This document shows positions 33,775 to 45,400 of a stretch of 64,000 bases of DNA, piece by piece (positions within the stretch are counted from its first letter, which is position 1; each line of letters starts with the position of its first letter). Origin of the DNA: Coprinopsis marcescibilis (lineage: Eukaryota; Basidiomycota; Agaricomycetes; Agaricales; Psathyrellaceae); NCBI GenBank assembly GCA_004369085.1, contig ML210175.1:63128-127127 (forward strand), given 5' to 3'. The position numbers and the translations under genes are program-made. The notes below the pieces were generated by a model. That model searched no databases and was not told the origin of the DNA. It worked only from the letters and a program-made list of their open reading frames with translations.

Positions 33775-36300
33775 TCACGCGGGGACAATAAACGTTTTAG
33801 GCCAAGGCATAGGCCGTTTCTTTGGAGGGGTGGGCGTGGCGACTTGAGTCGAATGATTTGAATCAGAGTTGACAATCCCAACACCAACCGCACCCCGTTC
33901 ACACATCGTATGTCCTGTCTGCGAAGAAACAAAGGTAGTATCGCCTCTTGCCGCCGACAAATCATCTTCAAAGAACGCATGCCGCGATTTGCTCCGGATG
34001 CGCGGTCCATATTTCTAGATCCAACAACCGAGAATCAGAACTCCCCGTACAGAGCCAGACAGCGCAGGCCCACTCACCCAAAACAGTATGGGGATGGGCA
34101 TGCACACGGTAAGCAAAGCCGCAAACACGCTCATCGCCCACTGGTCTCCGAGGGACTTGAACAGCGCGGGGCTGAACAACGGGAACACAGCGCCACAGAT
34201 CGAGCGGAGGACGACTGTGGCAGAGATGGCGCTCGCAAAGTATATCGTATAGGTGTCCATCAGATAGGTTGTGAGGCTCTGGAGGATCTGGGAGATGCCC
34301 GTGCCAAAGGGGATCCCCGCTACGATGGGCGCTGCCCAGTGGATCGAAGGTTGGCTGGTCCTGTGAGTTTACACAATCATTAAGGGGAGGAATGTCAAAA
34401 AGCCAGAATGATAGCAAAAGAGTTATGAGTTTGAGATGTCATGGAAGGAAAGGGCACGTACCAGGCAAACCACCACAGGCCAATCGGGGATAGGACTGCT
34501 CCTACAATAGCCATATGCAGCCGTCTGGATACGAGAGGGCAACGTTAGATTTATGCACCAGCAGATGGGCAGAGGATACATACGCCTCTGGCGGAGCCCT
34601 CCCAGTCTCGCTGTTGTCCATGATTCTCCAATAGATCTTATTCTGCAGCGTCTGCGAAGCAGTGCCCATGAATATGCCCAAGCCAACACCTACAAAGGCA
34701 AGTCCGCCCTGTCCAGGCGTAAAGCCTCGGTGAAGCTGAAAAACAATGGGGAAGGCTGAGAAGAGCGCATAAAGCGTGCCATACATGATCGAGCTGTAGA
34801 TAGCCACGAGAAGGACGATGGGCTCGGTGGCAATGAACACTGTTCGAAAGGACGCGTCAGTCCGAGGCAATGTGTGGAGGAAGAGGGTTGACGAAAAAGA
34901 AAAATGATGACGGTGATAATTCATATCTAGATGGCACCAACGGGAGAAGGACTGCAAGATAAACGAGTTCTTTGAGAGAACGCACCGAATGGTCTGCTCA
35001 AGTTCTTTCGCATCAGCCCTGCCAAGGTTTTGGCCTCCTTTTTCTGGTCGTGCAGCGAAACGAAATGCACGGTTTTGTTCGACTCTCGGTAGAGCCTGCC
35101 TGCGCGTTTCCGCAGGAGCACTGGTGCATACTGTTAGTTGCCAAAAGCATCAGTACTGTTCACCACAGTTCGTGACGGTTGACTCTTTACTGTTTCAGGG
35201 GTGATAAAGTAGCCGGCGAATAGGCTAACAGTTGAGAAAATGAACATCAGCCAAAAGTTGAAGTGCCAGCCCAGACGAGGGTTTTCTGCTACGAAACCCC
35301 CTACAATCGGGCCGATCACTAGTAATAGAAGGGTGGATGATATCAGGAATGAGAGATAAATGTCGCGAGTAGTCACTCACCTGGCCCAAGGAATGGTACT
35401 GTCGCATAGATAGCCGAGGCTAGCCCGCGTTCTCTAAAGTTGAAGATGTCGCCAATTGTTCCTCCTGAGTTGGTCAAAGCTAGCCGGCAACAGGTGATCA
35501 GAATCAGTTGCTTCGCTGCAGAAAGTTATGGCGTACGTGATGCACCAAAGATGCCCGTCAGGAGTCTGCAAGAGAGAAGAGTTGCAATGTTCCGACTGAG
35601 CGCTCCTTGGAGCTGGAAAGCCGCATAAAGGAACGAAGTAACCAAAAAGACTGGTCGCTAGCCGGTGGGATCCAAGTCAATTGTGCCAGTGGCTTTGGAT
35701 CGCAGAAATAAACTCACTCTGCCATACATCTTGATAAAGTGGGGTGAGTCAGTCGAGCCTGAAACTGATGGTACCGAGCGAACAAACACACTTCACCCAT
35801 GGCTGCCCAGACCAACGGACTAAGAATGGAAATTTGAGTAACCACAGAGGTTCGAGTTTGAATTGAGCGAACCCACCCCAATGCAAATCCGAGCACGTAT
35901 AGGGATATACCGAGCGTAGCGACACTGTCTGAAATGCCAAAATCGCGAATGGTATAAAATATGCCACCTGCATATGCACTACTACCAAAAGAGACCGTGA
36001 AGGTACATAGGGCGAGCTAGTTACGACGGTTAGCCATCAAAAGTCGTAAAAACGTCAACAACCCACTTGAGCGGTGATTATCCATTTGAACGTTGATGGC
36101 CAGTTGTAAGGGTCTTCTGGATCGTTGAGGTCCCAGTCGACAACATACGGGTCGTCAGCGGTCCCTGAACCCAGATATGTTCTTTCAGCTTCGCAGCGGA
36201 CGTCAGACTGAGCGGCGGCCGCCTTCTCCACATCGACTCGGCACTCCGGGTTCACGCTAACCGGAGGCGCAAGAGAGGAAGCAGAGGAAGTGGGGGGCAT
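33775..36300 (-). CDS. MFS transporter, DHA1 (polyamine/multidrug) type
   Basis: A 12-span proton antiporter of the major facilitator superfamily, drug:H+ antiporter-1 type, in plasma or organelle membrane. The cytosolic N-tail ([17 protein letters not shown]) leads to the DHA1 signature [20 protein letters not shown] just before span 1. The next exons carry [20 protein letters not shown] and [13 protein letters not shown], which is the TPO-like LGxSLxVLGFAxGP pattern. Further on come [40 protein letters not shown] (motif C area), [20 protein letters not shown] and the late [18 protein letters not shown] segment ([20 protein letters not shown]), which typifies polyamine transporters. The C-tail ends [19 protein letters not shown] at 33775-33777. 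Introns are numerous and short. The substrate cannot be read from sequence. Confidence 0.88.
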
Positions 36301-37590
36301 TGTAAAGCGAAACAGACTGGCAAGCCAGCAAAAGAGGAACGAGGATCTTATAAGGGGGGGCGAGACAATCCGGATAGGATATTGAGGATTGGTGTTTTGT
36401 CGGTAAAGGATAATGGATTGCCGCCTCTCGGCTGGCTGTCCGAAATGGAAAGGGCCAACGCAACGAGGATCTGGAGAACGAAAAGAGTTTTGCTGGAGGA
36501 GGTTCTATGATGGCCAACAGAGATCCAAATCCCAATTGCCAAATCTTAAAAAGAAATGCTGTCGAGCATCGAATCGCAAGAAGGAAAACAGGAGAGAAAC
36601 GAAACCCGATTTACGGGGGCCGGGTTGCATTAGTGCAGATGGTAGTGGCTATCACATGAACACGAACATGTATAAGAAAAGACGAGGCTAGATTTGAGAT
36701 AAATGTTGCAAGAGAGAGCCGTGAAAGCTAATCAGCGTTCAGGAATCAAACTCACCAGAGCTTGATTTGAGTAAATAAAGTGACGATGTTCGGGTGGACA
36801 CATGAGCTAACAGTCTGGTCGTTCTTCGGGACCTCGAAACAGTGTTTTATGGTGTTGCCGATGGTTCTGGTGGACAGCCTGAGGACATCGAGCACTCCAA
36901 GAAACTTTTGGTGGAGGAATGCGCATAGAATTCTTTAGGCTATTGTGCTCTTTCTCACCGAAGCCATTCCCGAATACGTATCTAGAGTGGACACGAGGCT
37001 GAGGCAGGTCTTCGAGCTTGGCCTCGATCTGCATTTGGATTGACAAGCAGACAGTCCGCCAGAATCGCGTCCGTCCACGGTCGCAAGAAAGAGATCTCCC
37101 CCTGCCGTCGGCGGTGGAGCACGGTGGACATGGCGCAGTAAATATCGCAGCAGATCGAGTGCAGATGATCTGTTGACGTAGGATCTGTCGCGCTGAATCT
37201 AGCAGACGGGGCAGATCTGGAGGAACATGGATGGAGGACGAGGAAGACAGCGAGCTCGTCGTGCAGTGGCAGGGGTGATGGGTGGGAGTTGTTGTGGGTT
37301 GTTTGGGATGTGGTGGAGAAAATGGTCAAGTGATCATTGGCGTGTGGTTGTTCTGTGGTTGTCCCTGTTCCCAGCACGCTTTATCGCCTCTCTCCCTCCT
37401 TGTCCTTCACCACCACCATCCCCTCCCTTTTCCACTTTTCTCTTTCTTTCTTTTCTCCCAGTCGTCGCCACCGTCGTTCTCCACGACCACCACCTCCAAA
37501 GGCCCTTCCAGCTCATCGACAAGTCTCATTTCAACGACCCTTACGCAGCTTCCCAGACGTCCATAATTTCTTCTCTCTTTCTCATTCAAT
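36301..37590. promoter_or_regulatory. Long divergent intergenic region with pyrimidine tract
   Basis: About 1.3 kb between the MFS start (minus) and the GSK3 start (plus). The right end (37379-37500) is a long C/T-rich stretch, probably the GSK3 core promoter and 5' leader. Open frames on either strand (for example 36982-37377 minus) have no recognisable domains and are not called. Confidence 0.45.
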
Positions 37591-39278
37591 ATGGCTAGCA
37601 ATGGTCCAATCAACGGTGTAAAGATTTCTCGTATGTCTCTTCACTCGTTTCTAGCTTCCTTTCTGAGCAATCTATTATTCCTATTTACTTGGTCATATTC
37701 CGCCAACTCGAAATCCCAAACCCAATCACGATCATATCCATCTTCGTACCACCCCTTGCTCCCCGGTAATCGTATCCAATCCACCCCCGTTTCTCCCGAT
37801 GTTCCTTTCCTCAGCGATCGACGACCCTCAGAAAGTTGTCAGGGTAATTGCTTCCGACGGCAAGACGGGCGAGACACGAGAGCTATCCTACACCAACTGC
37901 AAGGTCATTGGCAATGGCTCTTTTGGCGTCGTCTTCCAGGCTAGGCTCGTTGCTGTCCCCAGGGATCAGGAGGACATTGCAATCAAGAAGGTTTTGCAGG
38001 ACAAGCGTTTCAAGGTTCGTCAAGCTCCGGATCTTTCCAAACGCACACCCCCCAGCGCGCATTCCCCCAACGCTCCACACATTCTAATTCGTCCTTCTAG
38101 AATCGGGAACTCCAAATCATGAGACTTGTATCTCATCCCAACGTCGTCGATCTCAAAGCCTTCTTCTATTCGAACGGTGACAAGGTTGGTTGAAACACTC
38201 GGGTTGCCAGGTGGAAGTTTGACAGTCTCATCCAACAGAAAGACGAGGTCTATCTCAATCTTGTCCTGGAATACGTCCCAGAGACGGTCTATCGGGCCAG
38301 TCGTCACTATTCCAAGCTGAAGCAACCGATGCCAATGCTCCAAATCAAGCTTTACATGTACCAACTCTTGCGCTCTCTGGCATACATCCACTCTGTTGGC
38401 ATCTGCCATCGGGACATCAAACCACAGAACTTGCTGCTCAACCCGTCCACTGGTGTCCTGAAGCTGTGCGATTTTGGGTCAGCAAAGATCCTGGTCGCAG
38501 GAGAGCCGAATGTTAGTTACATCTGCTCGAGGTACTATCGAGCGCCTGAATTGATTTTCGGCGCTACTAATTACACCACGAATATCGGTAAGAAGTTTAA
38601 CGTTTTGTTCCGCGCCTTATCCCCTTTCCAACAATACATGCAGATATTTGGTCAACCGGATGTGTCATGGCCGAGCTCATGCTGGGGCAACCACTCTTCC
38701 CTGGTGAGAGTGGGATCGACCAACTGGTGGAAATCATAAAGGTACTCGGGACGCCTTCACGCGAGCAGATCAAGACTATGAATCCGAACTATATGGAGCA
38801 CAAATTTCCCCAAATCAAACCCCACCCTTTCTCCAAAGTGAGCGCCCGCCGGATATCACACCTTCCAGCGTGCTCGCTGACGATTTTGCTTATTTTTTTA
38901 TCTAGGTGTTCAGACCACGCACGTCACCTGAGGCGATTGATCTGGTTTCCAAGCTGCTGGAATACACACCCGGAGCACGACTGAGCTCCGTTGAGGCCAT
39001 GGTTCACCCCTTCTTTGACGAATTGCGAGGAGAAGGCGCGAAAATGCCGAATGGGAAAGAGTTCCCGCGGCTGTTTGACTTTACACGCGAAGGTAAGCTA
39101 TTGCGTGTTTGTTGAGAAGGAACAGGGACTGACCGTGTCTGCAGAACTCTCTGTGCGACCGGACTTGATCCGGAAGCTGGTGCCCGCACACGTTGAACCT
39201 GAGCTGGCCTCAAGGTCGATTGTGCTGGACTCGTTTGTGCCCATACCATTGGAACAAATGAAGATCACGCTGGACTGA
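37591..39278 (+). CDS. GSK3: Glycogen synthase kinase 3 (GSK3/shaggy-type Ser/Thr kinase)
   Basis: A CMGC-group protein kinase of about 395 residues, complete. [13 protein letters not shown] opens a short exon, then a ~200 nt first intron. The kinase landmarks are [13 protein letters not shown] (P-loop), [15 protein letters not shown] (beta-3 Lys), [35 protein letters not shown] (HRD), [12 protein letters not shown] (DFG), and [20 protein letters not shown] with the activating Tyr of the [12 protein letters not shown] loop. [20 protein letters not shown] and the Arg residues for primed substrates (R in the VxR region) are in place. It ends [12 protein letters not shown] at 39276-39278. GSK3 works in stress, nutrient and developmental signalling and phosphorylates substrates already primed at S/T-x-x-x-pS. 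Introns are short GT-AG; the acceptor before DIWSTG is atgcag. Confidence 0.97.
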
Positions 39279-39597
39279 GGAGAGGCAGCTTTTTTATGAT
39301 GCATTGCTTGGCGCTCTGTTTCGCTTCTATTCCTTGTATATATCTTGAATTGAATTCCGCGCACCCGATGTATAATTTGTTGTAGTTGTCACGATGATGA
39401 AGGAAATAGCACACGAATTGCTGGACCTAAAAGCACGAATTGGGAAATTGATCGAGGAAGGATTGCGACATGTGGCGTGAACTAGGCGCAACTCACAGAC
39501 TTGGCCAATTATTCCTCATTCCTTGGATGTCATACAAAATTCCAGACTTGCTCAATTCTACCAGAATACTACCGGAGAACCCTAAAGCCTATACAAA
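39279..39597. other. Intergenic region
   Basis: About 320 bp between same-strand genes, taking in the GSK3 3' UTR and the MET30-like promoter. No other feature is seen. Confidence 0.5.
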
Positions 39598-41742
39598 ATG
39601 GCATCAGACCCAAAGCCTTACGTCTGTGATACAATTCCTCCTGCTCGCTTAGCCCAACCACCTGCACAATCTATGGGCTTTGAACACTCTCACTACGAAC
39701 GCGAGACCACGGCGGAGCACGACGACGACGACGACCACCATGACCATCACCACCACCACAGCGACCGAGTGCTTGACCCAGGTTCGCCAGGAGGAACGCC
39801 CCAGCCACCGCCTCGCAAGCTCTGCGTCAGACACCAGCGCATGGCCGACGAAGGCATGAATCTGAAGCTGCAGCAGGCAAGTCTACCGTTTCCTTATAGT
39901 CGAGGATGCCGGCTGACAGGTATACAGTCGCTAGATGCCCTGTCCATCGAGGAGAGAGAGGCCGTCAATGCCGTCTGGAGCAACTTTTCGTCGTCGTCGC
40001 ATCCCAGGCGGGCCCTCATCCTGCAGGGCCTTTTGACGATGTGCTGCTTCTCCCAGCTGTCTCTGCTCACCGAGCAACTCGCACACCTGATACGCATCGA
40101 CCCCTTCCTCGTCCTGCCCCGCGAAATCGCCCTCAAAATTCTCTCGCATCTCGACGCAACCTCGCTCTGCCGTGCAGCCCAGGTCAGCACTCGGTGGCGG
40201 GCTCTCGCAGACGACAACGTTCTCTGGATGGGCATCTGCGAGCAACACATCGGCCAAAAGTGTCACAAGTGTGGCTGGGGTCTGCCCGTGCTCGAGAAGA
40301 AGCGAGTGAACTACCCCGCCACGCAGTCAGCATCACACTCGCCCTCGTCGTCTTCCGGTCTTCCGCTGCCAGCTGTATCCACCGTACCATCACCCTCGAT
40401 ATCCCCACAGCCCTCTTCCACAGCTTCTCTCAAACGGCCAGCCGTTGATTCTTCGGACCTCCTTTTTCCCCCTGTTAAAAGACAGCGATCAGACGACGAG
40501 CCTTCTTCATCACGCTCATTTAATCCCCTTAACACCTCACCTTTCACCCCCATCTCCACTGACCACATACCCCGCGACCCCACACCCACAACCCGTCCCT
40601 GGAAAGCCGTTTACAGCGAACGGATGACTATTGAGCGCAATTGGCGGCGTGGCCGGTGTACGGTCCGAACGCTCAAAGGACACACAGATGGTGTAATGTG
40701 CCTTCAGTTCGACGAGACATTCTCCCATCCAGCCTTCCCCGTACTCATCACCGGGTCATACGACCGCACCGCCAGAGTCTGGAACCTCGAAACAGGCGAA
40801 GAGCTCCATTGCCTCAAAGGCCACACAAGAGCCGTCCGCGCACTCCAGTTTGACGAAGCAAAGCTTATCACTGGAAGCATGGACAACACCATTAAAGTGT
40901 GGGACTGGCGGAGAGGCAAGTGCATACGGACCCTCACCGGCCATACCGAAGGCGTCGTCTGCCTCAACTTTGACTCGAACGTGCTGGCGAGCGGGAGCGT
41001 GGACGCGACCATCAAGGTGTGGAACATGAGGACAGGAAGAGCGTTCACGCTGCGGGGCCACACCGACTGGGTAAATTCCGTTCAGCTCTGGGATTCCCAG
41101 CCCAGCGGAACACGCGTGCAGGCTGATTCATCCTCCTTACTCGATATGTCTGGTGCCAAATCTCCCAACCCCAACAGCAACGCCGCATGCCTAAACATTG
41201 ACCCCGGCAAGATGCTATTCTCAGCGTCTGATGACGGAACTATCAAGCTCTGGGACCTGACCCTCAGGACATGTGTTCGAGTCTTTACCGGTCATGTTGG
41301 ACAGGTTCAGAGCATGAAGCTTCTTGTCGACAACCAGTGTGACACTGAAGAAGAGAAGCTGGCGCCTGCGGATGATGACAGTGCCTCGACATCATCAACG
41401 ACCTCGACTACCACCGAGAATCCCGAAAGCAAACGAAAGAAACCGCTCCTCATCTCTGGCAGTCTCGACAATACCATCCGTCTCTGGGATATCGAAACCG
41501 GCAAGGCCACTGGTGCTCTCTTTGGCCATATTGAAGGCGTCTGGTCTGTTGCGGCCGACAAGCTTCGTGTCGTTAGCGGAAGCCACGACAGAACGATCAA
41601 AGTCTGGAGCCGGGAGGATGGTAAATGTATTGCGACCCTTGTTGGCCACCAGGCTGCGGTCAGTTGCCTTGCTCTCGGTGAAGATAAGATCGTCTCTGGC
41701 AGCGACGATAACGATATTAAAGTTTGGAGCTTCAGCCAGTAG
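39598..41742 (+). CDS. MET30: F-box/WD40 protein of MET30/sconB (sulfur controller) type
   Basis: The substrate receptor of an SCF ubiquitin ligase that in ascomycetes restrains sulfur-assimilation activators and acts in the cell cycle. Reading through gives 714 codons; splicing the apparent GC-AG intron (39877-39927) gives 697. The start is MASDPKPYVCDTIPPARLAQ. A His/Asp run (HDDDDDHHDHHHHHSD) follows, then RRALILQGLLTMCCFSQLSL (MET30 family block before the F-box), the F-box FLVLPREIALKILSHLDATS, and CEQHIGQKCHKCGWGLPVLE, a Cys-rich motif diagnostic of this subfamily. A Ser/Pro-rich linker leads to WKAVYSERMTIERNWRRGRC. Seven WD40 repeats follow (for example LKGHTDGVMCLQF, ITGSYDRTARVWNLETG, ASGSVDATIKVWNMRTG, VSGSHDRTIKVWSREDG). 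The protein ends SGSDDNDIKVWSFSQ. Confidence 0.93.
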   Translation: MASDPKPYVCDTIPPARLAQPPAQSMGFEHSHYERETTAEHDDDDDHHDHHHHHSDRVLDPGSPGGTPQPPPRKLCVRHQRMADEGMNLKLQQASLPFPYSRGCRLTGIQSLDALSIEEREAVNAVWSNFSSSSHPRRALILQGLLTMCCFSQLSLLTEQLAHLIRIDPFLVLPREIALKILSHLDATSLCRAAQVSTRWRALADDNVLWMGICEQHIGQKCHKCGWGLPVLEKKRVNYPATQSASHSPSSSSGLPLPAVSTVPSPSISPQPSSTASLKRPAVDSSDLLFPPVKRQRSDDEPSSSRSFNPLNTSPFTPISTDHIPRDPTPTTRPWKAVYSERMTIERNWRRGRCTVRTLKGHTDGVMCLQFDETFSHPAFPVLITGSYDRTARVWNLETGEELHCLKGHTRAVRALQFDEAKLITGSMDNTIKVWDWRRGKCIRTLTGHTEGVVCLNFDSNVLASGSVDATIKVWNMRTGRAFTLRGHTDWVNSVQLWDSQPSGTRVQADSSSLLDMSGAKSPNPNSNAACLNIDPGKMLFSASDDGTIKLWDLTLRTCVRVFTGHVGQVQSMKLLVDNQCDTEEEKLAPADDDSASTSSTTSTTTENPESKRKKPLLISGSLDNTIRLWDIETGKATGALFGHIEGVWSVAADKLRVVSGSHDRTIKVWSREDGKCIATLVGHQAAVSCLALGEDKIVSGSDDNDIKVWSFSQ
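39877..39927 (+). other. Apparent GC-AG intron in the MET30-like gene (51 nt, in frame)
   Basis: After codons for LKLQQ the sequence reads gcaagt, the standard donor of GC-AG introns, and 51 nt later ends ggtatacag before SLDALSIEERE. A ctgac branch-point-like motif lies 7 nt upstream of the acceptor. It contains no stop and its length is a multiple of three, so retention would insert 17 residues. Confidence 0.6.
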
Positions 41743-42462
41743 TCACAATTTCTTGTTCATCACGTCAGCATATTCTTTCTTTCTCTCTCGCTTATTGTCA
41801 TGTAGAATCATAATCAATCTGTAATTTAGAACCAACAACGCTTTGCATCCTCATGTTTTCTTCACGCTGTGTATTAGTTTTACCCTTATAGCACCATACT
41901 AGATTCACCCTTATATCATCCCGACACCCGCACAAGAGACTCGCGGTCCTTTTACCCAAAAGCTTCATATTAATCACAATCCAAAAACCCATTCTCAAAT
42001 AATTTTACCCGTATTGTACAAAAACTGTCTAGGTTACACACTCCGGAGGAATTCAATGAAAGGTATCAAGATAACAACCATGTCAGAAATAAAAAGAATC
42101 GAAATAACGATAGAATGATCAAATACGCAATGAGTAGTACTAGATAGATTCAGATGCATACACGTAAAAAAGGGGCGCACAAGACGTCGAGACGTCCATC
42201 GAAACGAGAAGCCAAAGAAAAAAAGAAAGGAGGAGCATTGTGTTCCACAAGGGAAGCCCTTCTAATCTCGGCACACGAGGCAAATGGGGAGGACCGATCC
42301 TGGGACTAGATTTCGCAACTGAGAAGCCTATTCGCGTCTTCCCGCCCTCGAGTTGCGTGTTCGTGGTTTCCACAGCCCGGAAATAACAGCGTTGTCACCG
42401 ACCACAAAAAAAGTTTCCGCCAACGAGGCAAACGACGGATAGTCGTGTGGGATCAATGCCCC
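41743..42462. other. Convergent 3' intergenic region
   Basis: About 720 bp between the MET30-like stop and the RasGEF gene stop. It is A/T-rich with several aaaaa runs (42090-42230). I see no gene, repeat or RNA in it. Confidence 0.5.
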
Positions 42463-45400
42463 CTATCTGGTCGTCCGAAATTTCTTCGGTGTGCCCATTC
42501 CTAGAGTCTGCTTTTCCAATACCCGTTGTCGCACGAGCTGGGTTTCCCCGGCCTCGAGAGCTATACTTCGGGCCATCAGCTCGTCATCCGCCGAATCGCT
42601 CACAGTGACATTTGCGAGCTGATGTTCAAGATAGGCAAGCTGACCCTGGTCCCGATATTGCTCAAGATCTGGTGGCTTAAAGGCCAAAACGTCGTTGAAC
42701 TGATCCACAAACTTGACGTAACGTTGAAAGTTGATCAAGTGACGGCGTTCGACTTCCACCACTCTCGGGTTTTCGACCAGGACGGTGTGAAGCTGCTTGA
42801 GATGAACAGCTGTCACGAGTTCGTAAACTATTAATATCCAAACCAAGGGGGTCATGTGGATATGGATCCTCACCTAGCCAAGGGATGCAGTACTCTGAGT
42901 ACTCGGGGTCTACCACAGTTTCCAGCTCTTGTCGATATGCAGAATGATTGCCATGAGGCTGTATAACAGACACGATGTTAGCTAAGGCCTCTGTCATCTT
43001 CGCAGGTAACAGGTCCTTCGTCAGCGCCAATCGTTCCACCGGGGTTGAATTTAGTGCGATAGCAATGGCGACAAGAGAGCTGTAATTTCGCAATTTGCGA
43101 CATTCCTGTTCCACCCGGCAGCGTTAGTAAAAGATGCACATCTCCTCTAGGAAGGCAGCAAGATGCTCACCAGCGCAGTATGGATGTAAAACTTGATAAC
43201 TCCCATTCGGAACTTGACATCATCGGAGACGAGCACCGAGTGCTTTATCCAGTGGATGAGTTTATTGTTGACTGTGCATGCTATATCGATGTGATTCTGA
43301 TAACCACTAATAGGTTGTCGAAGTTGATAGGCAAGATAGTCGCACGGCATGATCTTGCGGTACTTGTCGCCCTCTAACAGAGTGAGACCAATGGCGAGAT
43401 CCCGAGGGTTCGTCATGGCTTTCATCTCCATCATTCTCCGTTCTGGCGACATAAACGATGTAGATTCCAGTTCTTCCGCTTGTCTCTCCTCCTCCGTCTG
43501 TGGGGCCAAGTTAGCCACAAGGAGCTAAACGCTGTTAACCTTAGATAGGCTTACCCTCTCTTGGATCAATTGCAACAGATCATTGGCTTTATCCACCATC
43601 GTTGACGATGTCTTGAGCCGAACAGCAGCTTCCACGAAAGTTCTCATTTGCCAGAGCAGTTCATCATTGACAGGGAGATGACGACTGGACAGCCAGTGGA
43701 TGATAACCATGAAAATTCTGTGTGAAGGTTCGGTCAGAATCATGAAAAGTTGAAGTCAATCAAGTGCTAGAGAAACTGACGTGTACTGGAGCCCAACACG
43801 ATCTTCGGGGCGTCGACTCTGCGATGATACAGTTGAAGCTTTCTCTTCCTCGTCAAATCGGCGAGTTAAAATAGCAAACAAGTCTTCCGGTGTGATGAAA
43901 TCGATACATGCTGTAAGCATTACGTCTCGATACTCCAGGTCCTTTCGAAGATCTATCAAATAGTTATGAAACTCATTCGTGCGCAGCAATTCGAAGAACT
44001 CACTGAAGTTGTTGATGAGTCGCTCTATCAAGCCTTCCAGTGTCCCAGCCATGACCATACCCCGAGTATTCGTGTACACAATCAAGTCTGGATTGAGTAT
44101 AGCTTCTCTGAGCGGTCCAGCCATATGTATCCCGGATTCAGTGGAGAACACGCTAAGAGCGGGCCTGATCGCAGCTGTATCAACAGATAGTGTTCTTCCA
44201 GTCTTTGGAAGTGTTGGTGGCATACCGTTCCGCATAGAAGGCGGGGAAGAGGACAAGTGAGATATCTCGAGACGAGGGGCGCTCGGATATTCAATGCGAA
44301 GGGAGCTGTCGATGTTGTTAAAAGATGAGCTGGGGGAGGGCGACGGTCGGATAGCGCTTGACGGTTCCAGGAAACCGTTTCCATTGCTGTTCCGGCGAAT
44401 TGTATCCCCCCTGTTCGGTAGTCGGCCGGGTGACTGCGGGGAGTACCTAGCGGAAGGAGGGGAGGATGAGAACCCATTTAGAGGAGATATCACGTCGTCC
44501 TCATCAATTTTGCCTTTATTAGCAATCGGAATGGTGACCTTGGGCCTTGCAGTTGCAGAAGACCCGCTGTTGCTGCTCCCGCTAGTTGAAGGTCGTTCAC
44601 TGGAACGAGTGGTTTTCACAGAGAATATAGAGAAAGCTTTCCGAGTTCCGCCAGTTGTGGACGTCGATCCTTTAAAAGAACCTGATTCTGCCGCAAATTA
44701 TTAGGAACGCGTACAAATCAGGATGAAACGAAGCTTACTTGGAGAAGGTCCGCCCCTGATCTCATCCAGCTGAATCCGGATATCCTGGATCGTAGGACGC
44801 GACTCTGGCTTCTTCCAACATCTCTTGATCAACGACCACATGGGGTCATTCAGCCCATTGTTCAAATAAACTGTACCGAGTGGACGTTTGGGGGTTTCTC
44901 CTTTGTCGAGTTCTCTCATCACATTGATGTCCCGAGGAACGCCAGCGAAGGGCTGCTCTCCCGTTAGAAGCTCGAGGAAGGTCATGGCAGTGGACCATAT
45001 GTCGGATTTCTTCGAAACAGTTCCTGTCTGTCGAATGAGTTCCGGCGCGAACCATCGCGGATTGATGTTGGGCGATGACGTCATTCCTCGTCCACACTGA
45101 CGGCGTTATGTTAGTCGAAGCTAGTACGCAATTCTCGGCTTGAAGCTTGCTCACATCTTCAAGAAACTTTGAAAGCCCAAAATCAGACAGGCGCGCAACG
45201 CCATTCGCTGATATCAAAACATTGGCCTAAATATATGTGTGAATAATGTCCAGGCACCATCGAATCGGAACTACTCACCCCACGCAAGTCACCGTGGACT
45301 ATGTCTTGCGAGTGCAAATACTCCAAGCCTACCGATAATCGATAAGCATTTCGGTCGAGAAGAATGGTTCATGTTTACCTATCACGATTTCAGATAACAG

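Noticed and set aside
36982..37377. 131-codon minus-strand frame upstream of GSK3
   Set aside because: Low-complexity, no domain, lies in the expected GSK3 promoter.
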